DNA from: Myxococcales bacterium
GTDB taxonomy: Bacteria; Myxococcota_A; Bradymonadia; REDH01
DNA length: 64,000 nucleotides
Assembly (NCBI GenBank): GCA_020633625.1
Contig: JACKDJ010000020.1
Coordinates: 27,406-91,405 of the forward strand
Reading direction: 5' to 3'
The position numbers and the translations under genes were made by a program. The notes under the pieces are model-generated. The model made no database searches and was not told the DNA's origin. It saw only the letters and a list, made by a program, of their open reading frames with translations. Below are positions 37,385 through 45,600 of the stretch, one piece after another. The number at the start of each line of letters is the position of its first letter. Within the stretch, counting starts at the first letter, position 1.

Positions 37385-39031
37385 TTACTCTGCAGCGAGC
37401 GGGTTCAGTCGGTTGAACCCGCCGTCCGAGAGCGTCCGGATGATGAACGGAGTCGAGCTCGCATCCGCGGCGATCCAGAAAGTGCAGTCGACCCCGTCGA
37501 CGAACGGCCCGACCTGGAACTCGTAGTCGACCGAGCCGTTGGCGTCGGTATCGAGCCCGAGCACGAAGTCGCCCGCGGCGCGCGCGGTCCCGGCCGTCGC
37601 CGCGGCGAAGCCGAGCGCGCCGCCGAGGCGAACCGGCGCCTCGCCGGTCGTGTCGTAGAGGTCGACGCTCGCAATGCCCGGGATCCCGTTGAACGCTCGC
37701 CAGCGGACGCCCTCCGCCACGCCTTGTTCGACCTGGGCAAAGGTCGCGATCGTCGACGGGCGAGAGGTCGCTTCACCGTACACCGTCACAGTGATCACCG
37801 TTCCATCGGCCGTCGCCACCGGCAGGACCGCCGTAACCAGCGGCTCGTCGCCCGGAGCCGCGTCCGCGGCGAGCACGTCCACCATCGTCGTGCCTGGAGG
37901 GATGAACTGGACGCCAGACGAGTTGCCAAAGCCGAGCTCCCGAACGACCGGACGGACCTGTCCGGGCACGTACACCGAGATGCCGTTGATGTCGGGGGCG
38001 ATGTGCGTGACTGCCAGATATGCCTGCGGCGTCGGCTCCCCCGAGCCCTCGGTGCCGGAGCCTTCCGTGCCCGAGCCTTCCGTGCCCGAGCCCTCGGTAC
38101 CCGAGCCCTCGGTGCCCGAGCCTTCCGTGCCCGAACCCTCCGTGCCCGATCCATCATCGGGCGGTGTGAAGTCGAGTCCGGTGCAGACCGTCATCTGCTC
38201 GGCGCAGCCTCGGAGCCGGCACGTAGCACAGGCCTCCGACGCCGGGTCGACGCACGGCTCCGCGCAGAGGTCCCGGGTGCACTCGCCTCGCTGGAGGAAG
38301 CACCCGTAGCAGCCGTCCGACACCCCGGACGGAGGCTCGCACGCGCCGGACTCCGCGCACTCGAGGCTCGTACCCTCGCACGTGGCCATGCACTCCGCAG
38401 CACCGATCACGAGGTCATCCGACCGCCGTTCGACCGTCCGTCGGTCTGAGTCCGAGGTGCACTCCTCGAACGGCGGGAGCGACGCACGCCCCGTGCACTC
38501 CTCCTCGTCCGTGCAGTTCGCCTCGGCACACGCGAGACACGCGTCGTCTGGCGTGGCACAGACGTCTGCGCAGTTGTCGTGGAAGCATTGGAACAGGGTC
38601 GTGAAGCAGCCGAGACACTCAGAGCTCAGGTCGGACAGACACGACTCGACGCACGCCACAGGCGCGTCGTTCAAGATGCACGGCGCGCACTCAGAAGGGT
38701 CGACGCGGTGCAGCGCGACCTGATCCGGCCCGTTCGTACACGCGCCCGGGACTTCGACGATCGGGTCGGGGATGACGACGTCCGAGGTGTCGCTGGCGTC
38801 TGCGTCGCCACAGTCGCCGGTGCACGCGTCCTCGGAACCGTCCAGCGCCACATCGCTGTCGGTCGCGCCGCCGTCAGTGCCGTCACCGAGAACGCACTCG
38901 CCGTCGACGCACACGAGCGAGCCGAGGCAATCCGCGTTCGTCGCACAGGCATCCGATGGCGTGTCGTCCTTGGAGCACGCGGCCAGCGCCAGCACTGAGC
39001 CAAGGACTGCGGAGAGCTGCGTTCGTCTCAT
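37385..39031 (-). CDS. Cys-rich DUF4397-like lipoprotein (paralogue 2)
   Basis: A 548-residue paralogue of the downstream gene with the same order: lipobox LALAACSK (about Cys19), ACATNADCLGSLVCVDGECV, an Asp-rich spacer, the Cys-rich region (TLPPFEECTSD of paralogue 1 is SLPPFEECTSD here), a Gly/Ser/Thr linker, and the DUF4397-like domain ending TPFIIRTLSDGGFNRLNPLA. The linker uses EGSGT instead of EGSGS and is longer. The ATG at 39031 starts a normal lipoprotein signal; upstream in-frame sequence is not signal-like. Tandem duplication is the simplest explanation. Confidence 0.8.
   Translation of the reverse strand: MRRTQLSAVLGSVLALAACSKDDTPSDACATNADCLGSLVCVDGECVLGDGTDGGATDSDVALDGSEDACTGDCGDADASDTSDVVIPDPIVEVPGACTNGPDQVALHRVDPSECAPCILNDAPVACVESCLSDLSSECLGCFTTLFQCFHDNCADVCATPDDACLACAEANCTDEEECTGRASLPPFEECTSDSDRRTVERRSDDLVIGAAECMATCEGTSLECAESGACEPPSGVSDGCYGCFLQRGECTRDLCAEPCVDPASEACATCRLRGCAEQMTVCTGLDFTPPDDGSGTEGSGTEGSGTEGSGTEGSGTEGSGTEGSGTEGSGEPTPQAYLAVTHIAPDINGISVYVPGQVRPVVRELGFGNSSGVQFIPPGTTMVDVLAADAAPGDEPLVTAVLPVATADGTVITVTVYGEATSRPSTIATFAQVEQGVAEGVRWRAFNGIPGIASVDLYDTTGEAPVRLGGALGFAAATAGTARAAGDFVLGLDTDANGSVDYEFQVGPFVDGVDCTFWIAADASSTPFIIRTLSDGGFNRLNPLAAE
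38039..38152 (-). repeat. Tandem 15-bp units encoding EGSGT
   Basis: Six full EGSGT pentads flanked by a partial GSGT and EGSG. It occupies the same linker position as the EGSGS array of paralogue 1, with Ser replaced by Thr in every unit. Confidence 0.9.
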
Positions 39032-39191
39032 CTGGTCACCCAGTTGTCCGTCAGGTCGCCGGCGTTCGGCGTCGAATCTTGCGGGAAAGCGTCGGGAAGA
39101 GACGTCAATGTAGCTGCGCTCCGAGCCGCGCGCCAGCATCCCGGCCGACTTTGCCGGCCCTCCCCGCAACCAGTGGCTGCGCCGCTGCTCG

Positions 39192-40640
39192 TCACGGCGC
39201 CGCGACCGCCGACACCGCGAACACCGACTCCGTGTCCTGCACCACGAGCGCCTGGACGGCGCCGTCGTTCTCCACACCGAATAGGATCGTCGTGTCCACC
39301 CCGCGCGGCAGCACGATCGAGACCTGCCAGGCGGCGGTACCGTCGTCGATCTCCACGACCGCCGGCCCGGGAGGCACTGGGAACCACGTCGTCGCCTCGC
39401 CGAACCCGATCTCGCCGACAGCCACGGGGGTCTCGGTGACGTCACTCACCAGCACGGTCCCGGCCTCGACACCGTAGCCACTGATGACTCGGAATCGCGT
39501 CAACGAAGCCGCTGCCACGGGCTCCTCGAACACTCGGAGCGCCTCGCCTTCCGAGTCCTCGCCGCGAAGGAGCACCGCGATGTACCGCGCTGCCGGCACG
39601 AGCGACACCTCCGCCACCGCCAGCCGCTCCGCGCTGGGCCCCGCTGCACCCGCGGTGACGGCCAGCTCGGTCGTGTCCGATACCACCCGCCCGTAAACCG
39701 ATCCCGAGGGATAGCCACGGGTCCGTGCAACCGGCGTCCCCTCGGGGCCCGCCACGAGCTGAGAGAGCGCCCGGTCCGGATCGAGCGAAGCAAGCCGAAC
39801 GTACGAGGTCAGGACCGGCGCATGCCAGGAGTCCGACGGGTCGACTCCTCCGCACTCGATGAACGCTCCGGCACAGTCCGAGCCGGCGCACGTGCGGCAG
39901 TCCGACGAGAGCGGGTCGGCGCAGCGATCGAAGCAGCGGCCCGGGACGCACTCGACTAGCTCCGACACGCAGCCGCTGCACTCCTGCGACAACCCCGCAT
40001 CCTCCAGGCACGTCGTCAGGCACGACAGCCCCGACGAACCGCCGCAGCTCTGTGCACAATCAGCGATGAGCGCTGGCGTCGATCGATCGATCAGTCTCGA
40101 TCGATCGGAGTCGGAGACGCACTCATCGGCGCCCGGGATAGACACCGAAACCGGAAGCCGCGCGATCGGGCGGAGCGCGCCGGCACAGGCCGTCCAGTCC
40201 GCCGTGCACGCGGTCGACACACACTCCGTGCACGCCGCGCCCCCAGGGTCGCCTTCACAGCTAGCGCAGTTCGCCGCGGCGCACTCCCCGAGGAGCCGTC
40301 GACACCGGGCGCAGCCGGCACCCCACGCGTCCGCGCGAAAGCAGGACGCCTGACAGAAGGCGTCCGTCGGGGCGCATGCCGAGCTGCATGCCCGGATCTC
40401 CGAGCCCGGCGGCGCACCGGCGGCGACCGACGAAACGCAGTCGCCCTCGATGCTGCCAACGACCACGACATCGGTCGGTGACTCATCGTCCTTCTGCACG
40501 GTCCCCGACTTGCTGTCAGAGACCCTGGATGCGAGCGCAGCCCGCGGCTCGGCGTCCGCCTCCGGCGGCGGAGGAGCGCAGCCGACCAGCGCCAGAGCGA
40601 GCAACCCCGCGGCTCCGAGACCAGCCACCGAACACATCAT
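39192..40640 (-). CDS. Cys-rich lipoprotein, distant third paralogue
   Basis: A 482-residue lipoprotein (lipobox LALVGCAP, about Cys21). It shares the plan of the two downstream paralogues: a Cys-rich half with repeated CxxxC and CxxC pairs (CEGDPGGAACTECVSTACTADW, shown here as two CxxC-type groups), an ECVSDSDRS stretch matching ECTSDSDRR in paralogue 2, and a beta-rich C-terminal half. It lacks the EGSG linker and its C-terminal domain is only weakly DUF4397-like. Its ATG overlaps the stop of the sulfatase-modifying-factor-like gene by 4 nt, so those two are probably co-translated. Function unknown. Confidence 0.7.
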   Translation of the reverse strand: MMCSVAGLGAAGLLALALVGCAPPPPEADAEPRAALASRVSDSKSGTVQKDDESPTDVVVVGSIEGDCVSSVAAGAPPGSEIRACSSACAPTDAFCQASCFRADAWGAGCARCRRLLGECAAANCASCEGDPGGAACTECVSTACTADWTACAGALRPIARLPVSVSIPGADECVSDSDRSRLIDRSTPALIADCAQSCGGSSGLSCLTTCLEDAGLSQECSGCVSELVECVPGRCFDRCADPLSSDCRTCAGSDCAGAFIECGGVDPSDSWHAPVLTSYVRLASLDPDRALSQLVAGPEGTPVARTRGYPSGSVYGRVVSDTTELAVTAGAAGPSAERLAVAEVSLVPAARYIAVLLRGEDSEGEALRVFEEPVAAASLTRFRVISGYGVEAGTVLVSDVTETPVAVGEIGFGEATTWFPVPPGPAVVEIDDGTAAWQVSIVLPRGVDTTILFGVENDGAVQALVVQDTESVFAVSAVAAP

Positions 40641-42697
40641 CGGCTCTCCCCGACGGTCCGCGCCAGCCGGAAACCCAGCAGCGGCGGGTACGCTCCGAAC
40701 GCGTTCGCGCTAAGCCGCGTCGCCGCGCGGAGCCGGTTCGATCGCTCGCCGACGTCGCCGCCCTTCACCGTCTTGTCGGGGATCGTGAAACCACCGACGG
40801 GATCGACTTCGGGCTCGGGAGGCACCTCCGACCGCCAGCTGTCGCCCGTCCATTCGAACACGTTGCCGGCGAGGTCGTAGAAGCCGAGCGGATTCGGCGC
40901 CAGCGTCGCGACGGGGTGCGTCACGCCGCCGGAGTTGCACGAGAACCAGGCCGTCTCGATCAGCGGCGCCAAGTCCGCGCACGCGAGGGACGCGAAGTCT
41001 CCCACGTAGAACGCGGTCGTGGTTCCAGCGCGGTACGCGAGCTCCCACTCCGCCTCGGTCGGCAAGCGATAGCCCGCACAGTCCAGAGGGTTCCCGCTAT
41101 CGGTCAACACCGACACCGTCGAGCATACCACGCCGCCACCGATCGGCCGCGAGCCGCAGCCGTCCAAGCGGTAGCACTCTGGCAGCCCGGCGGCGCTCGA
41201 GACTGCGTTCGCGTAGGCGACGGCTTCGTACCACGTGACGTTATCGACGGGGCAGCGGTCTCCGCACGCCCAGTTCAGCGACGGGTTGACCTCGAACTGA
41301 TCGAGCCACTGACCCTGCGTGACCTCGACTGCGCCGAGCTCGAAGGGCCGCGTGATTCGAACCTCGTGTTGCCCCTCGGTGAACTCTCGGAAGAACTCGG
41401 TCACCGGAGAACCGATGACGTACGTGGCGGGCTCCACCCGGATCATTGGTGGAAGCGCCGACGGGGCACAGACCCCCCCGAAGCACGCGCCGGAGCCGTC
41501 ACACGCGCGACCGCATCCGCCGCAGTGCGCGGCGTCCTCCGCGACCGCGGTGCAGACGCCGTCGCAGAGCTCCAAGCCCGCGGCGCACACGCAGCGCCCC
41601 ACCTCGCACACCTCCCCCGCGGAGCACTCGATGCCACAACCACCGCAGTTCAGCGCGTCGGCCGCCAACGAAGACGAAGGGACGCACCGGCTGCCGCAAG
41701 CGACCTCTTCCTCGCGACACACCAGCACTCGCTGGCGGACGGTGCTCGTGTTCCCGGCGCGGTCGAAGCCGCTCACGACGACCTCATACTGTCCGGCGGC
41801 CCAGCTCGGGACTTCGAATGCGAACTCGCCCCCTCCGTCGAGCCAAGCCGTCGACCTCGTCCCTGCGCCCAGGAGCTCTACGTAGGCGCCGTACACCCCC
41901 ACCGGGTCGTCCACTGAGGTCGCGACCTCGACGCGTCGACCACCGCTCGAAGGCTCGAGCCCGATGGCGACGTCAAGCAGCGGCGGCACCTCGTCCACAC
42001 GGACACGCGCCCGAAGCGCCGTCGTCGCCGGCTCCCAACCATCCGTCCACGCGACGGCGGCCTCGACCACGACCTCCTCGGGCGAACCGGGAGGCGGCGT
42101 CCAGACGATCGCGTAGGGCGGCTGGGCATCGACCACTTCGTTCCCAGCGCCGAACGTGAACGTGACTCGAGCGCCTTCGGCGGGCTGCGTCTGGAGCACC
42201 ACGACCAGCGGGCTCGCCGTCGACGCGATGCCTCCGCCCCCAACGAGCAACCTGACCTCGTGGTCCCCGAGCGGTGGGAGCGGCGCGTCTTCTGTGCCAG
42301 CGTCCCCGTCCCCCGAGTCCGCAGTGTCCGCGTCCGAGGTATCGCGCGCGTCTCCAGCGTCGGGCACGTCGACCACGACGTCCCCATCTGGCGCGTCCGG
42401 CTCGTCGTCCACGGCATCACCCCCGCCGGCGTCGGTGACGTCGAGCGCGGTGTCGCCGACGTCCGCCGTCGCATCATCCTCCGAGGGCGGGGACTCGCCG
42501 CACGCGGCGGCGAGCGTCAGCGCGAGCGCAGGAGCGACCCGGCTCCGCCAAAGCGCCAGCGCGGCGAGGAGCGGCTGTGATGCCGCGCCTCGCCGCGTCG
42601 TATGGTGAGAGAGAGTGATCTTGGCTCTCTGGCTAGTACGCCGGGACCGGCGACATCGCGGGCGAGCACGCCTGCGGACCCGGGAAGTTGTAGCCAC
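40637..42697 (-). CDS. Sulfatase-modifying-factor-fold (SUMF1-like) lipoprotein
   Basis: After a signal-like stretch (VAPALALTLAAACGE) and an Asp/Ala/Gly/Val-rich spacer come a beta-rich domain, a Cys-rich CNGGCG-like section (NCGGCGIECSAGEVC, HCGGCGRACDGSGAC) and a C-terminal formylglycine-generating-enzyme fold: IRVEPATYVIGSP, GAVEVTQGQW, VTWYEAVAYANA, GYRLPTEAEWELAYRAG, GNVFEWTGD and GFRLAR. The catalytic Cys pair of true FGE is missing (the segment before GFRLAR has none), so it is probably not an FGE. The start is unresolved: the GTG at 42697 overlaps the upstream gene by 65 nt, whereas a CTG at 42559 would give a clean lipoprotein signal. Confidence 0.75.
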   Translation of the reverse strand: MATTSRVRRRARPRCRRSRRTSQRAKITLSHHTTRRGAASQPLLAALALWRSRVAPALALTLAAACGESPPSEDDATADVGDTALDVTDAGGGDAVDDEPDAPDGDVVVDVPDAGDARDTSDADTADSGDGDAGTEDAPLPPLGDHEVRLLVGGGGIASTASPLVVVLQTQPAEGARVTFTFGAGNEVVDAQPPYAIVWTPPPGSPEEVVVEAAVAWTDGWEPATTALRARVRVDEVPPLLDVAIGLEPSSGGRRVEVATSVDDPVGVYGAYVELLGAGTRSTAWLDGGGEFAFEVPSWAAGQYEVVVSGFDRAGNTSTVRQRVLVCREEEVACGSRCVPSSSLAADALNCGGCGIECSAGEVCEVGRCVCAAGLELCDGVCTAVAEDAAHCGGCGRACDGSGACFGGVCAPSALPPMIRVEPATYVIGSPVTEFFREFTEGQHEVRITRPFELGAVEVTQGQWLDQFEVNPSLNWACGDRCPVDNVTWYEAVAYANAVSSAAGLPECYRLDGCGSRPIGGGVVCSTVSVLTDSGNPLDCAGYRLPTEAEWELAYRAGTTTAFYVGDFASLACADLAPLIETAWFSCNSGGVTHPVATLAPNPLGFYDLAGNVFEWTGDSWRSEVPPEPEVDPVGGFTIPDKTVKGGDVGERSNRLRAATRLSANAFGAYPPLLGFRLARTVGESR

Positions 42698-45600
42698 CGC
42701 CGTTCGCCCAGCCCTCGAGCGAGGTACCGAGGAGGTTCGTGGTCGCCTGCGGGTTGCAGTCGTACGACCACTCGAACACGGAGGTCTGGCGGTGGCAACG
42801 CGCCTGGAATCCGGGGCGACCCTCATCCCAGTCGTTCTCGGCCGCGTACCCGCCGTTGCCAGCCGAACCGTACGACAGCGTGTTGCCGCCGTACGTGCCG
42901 GCCGTCGCTGTCGGGCAGTCCTCGGGCGTCCCCAGGGCACCACTGATGGCGGGCCAGCCGCTCGGTGCAGTGCTGCCGATGATCCACACCGAGACGGAGT
43001 GACCACCCTGACCACCGGCGGAAGGACCCCCGCCGCCGATGCCGTCACCGCCCGCTCCGCCGCTGCCAGCCGTGATCGTGTTGTTCTGGACCTGCGACGC
43101 CGACGCGTTCGACAGAAGGACACCGATCGAGCTACCACCGGCGTGACCGCCGTTCTGTCCCGAGAAGCCGCGAATGACCTGGAACGGGTGCACACCGCTT
43201 CCGCCGTTCAAGATCGGGCAGTACGCGTACCAGCCGTTGCCCTGGCCGCCCATCGCATAGACGGTCGACCAGCGCGGTCCGGGGTCCACCCACGGCGAAT
43301 CTCCGGTGCCACCCACGGGGCTCGTCGACTCACGAGCCCACAGGCCGTTGTTGGCGGCGGCGCCAGCGTAGGCATCGCCTACGGTGACGATGTTGTTCAC
43401 CAGGCGGAAGTTGGTGGAGTCACCGACGTTTACGCCGTAGAAGCTGGTCGCGACGTTGTCGGTGGTGTCCGTCGTACCCCTGACCGTGTTGATGCGGAGG
43501 TAGTTCACATCGGTGACAGAGGCGCTGTTCAGGCCGTAGCCCCAGAGCGCAGCCTGGATCTGGTTCCCGCTGGTCGTCGTGTAGCTCACGGTCGAGTAGT
43601 TGGCCGTCGAGCTGGACCACGCGGTCCACGCCGAGAGCCAGCCACCGTAGACGTCGACCCCGTCCTTGAGCTGCGTCGGGGTGATGGCGACGGTGCCGCG
43701 CACGAGGACGATCTGCCCCGCGGACGACGCGTTGATCGCCGACTGGAGCGGGTTCGAGTAGTTCGCGGACGAGAAGCACCGTGCGGTGGGGAACGGACCG
43801 CCGGCGCAGGTCGCCGCCTGGACCACCCGAATGTTGCCGTCGCTCGCGTCGCCGCTGAAGTTGTCGCAGTTCGAGTCCACCGCGTCGAAGTAGACCGTGT
43901 CCGACGCGCCCGGGTTGATCGCGAAGTTGGTCGGGGCGCAGTCGTTCTCCGAGGGCAGGTAGCCGTCGCCGTCTGCGTCGCCGGTGCACGACTCGCAGCG
44001 GTAGGTGCCCGGTGTCGCCGGCGGGTTCAGCGTCGGACCCGTGTCGCACTCCTCGACGCCGCTCCGCGTGAAGCCGTCGCCGCAGAAGGCGTTGACGCAC
44101 GAGATGCACGCGTCGGTCGTGATGGAGTTCGCGTCGTCGCACTGCTCCACCCCAGCTCGGACGAACCCGTCGCCGCATGTCGCGGCGGCGCAAGAGTTGA
44201 GGCACGCGTCGGTGTTCGACGTGTTTCCGTCGTCGCACGCTTCGACGCCGGCGCGGACGAACCCGTCGCCGCAGACCGCGTTGTTGCAGACGTTCGTGCA
44301 CGTGTCGGTGTTCGACGTGTTTCCGTCGTCACACTGCTCCACACCGGCTCGGACGAACCCGTCTCCGCACGTCGCAGACGTACAGGAGTTCAGACAGGCG
44401 TCGGCGTTGGATGTGTTCGCGTCGTCACACTGCTCGACCCCAGCGCGAATGAACCCGTCGCCGCAGGTCGCGTTGTTGCACGAGTTGAGGCAAGCGTCGG
44501 TGTTCGACGTGTTTCCGTCGTCGCACTGTTCGACGCCCGCTCGGGTGAACCCGTCGCCGCAGGTCGCGTTGTTGCACGAGTTGAGGCAAGCGTCGGTGTT
44601 CGACGTGTTCCCGTCGTCGCATTGCTCCACCCCGGCTCGAGTGAACCCGTCGCCGCAGATCGCCGCCGCGCACGTGTTGAGGCAAGCGTCGGTGTTCGAC
44701 GTGTTTCCGTCGTCGCAAGCCTCGACCCCGGCGCGGATGAACCCGTCGCCGCAGGTCGCGGTGGTGCAGGTGTTGAGGCAAGCGTCAGTGTTCGAGGTGT
44801 TGGCGTCGTCGCACTGCTCGACCCCGGTGCGGGTGAAGCCGTCGCCGCAGAACGCGTTGTTGCAGGAGTTGAGGCAAGCGTCGTTGTTCGACGTGTTGCC
44901 GTCATCGCACTGCTCTACTCCGGTCCGGACAAAGCCGTCGCCGCACGCAGCGTTGTTGCACGAGTTGGTGCAGGCGTCGTTGTTCGACGTGTTGGCGTCG
45001 TCGCACTGCTCGTGGCCGGACCACGTGAAGCCGTCGCCACAGCTCGCCGCGACGCAGGTGTTCAGGCAGCCGTCGGTGTTCGACGTGTTCCCGTCGTCAC
45101 ACGCCTCGCTGCCGCGCACGAGACCGTCACCGCAGATCGAGTTGCAGAGGGTCGGCTGAGCCCCGTTGCACGTCCAGCCGGTCTCGACGGTGCACGTCGA
45201 GCTGCAGCCGTCGTTCGGGTTGGTGTTGTGGTCGTCGCAGGTCTCGCCGCCCCGGATCAGCCCATCGCCGCAGATCGGCGCGCAGGGCGCTCCTGGCGTC
45301 GTACAGGTCCAGCCGGCCTCCACGCCGCACAGCGCGGAGCACCCGTCGGAGCCGACGCCGTTTCCGTCGTCGCAGCCCTCAACGCCCGTCCGAACGAAGC
45401 TGTCGCCGCAGTACGCGGTCTGGCAGTTGTTGAGGCAAGCGTCGGTGTTCAGAACGTTGGCGTCGTCGCACTGCTCGCCGGTGTCGGCCACGCCGTCGCC
45501 GCAGCGCGGGTTGGTGCAGTTCGTGCGGCAGGTGTCGGCGAGCGAGTTGGAGTTGAAGCCGTCGCCGAGGTCGCACTCCTCGCCAGGGTCGGTGACGAAG

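Noticed and set aside
44041..45041. Regularly spaced repeats resembling a CRISPR array
   Set aside because: The period is exactly 96 bp, the whole unit is repeated rather than a short repeat with unique spacers, and it is coding in frame. No cas gene is near.
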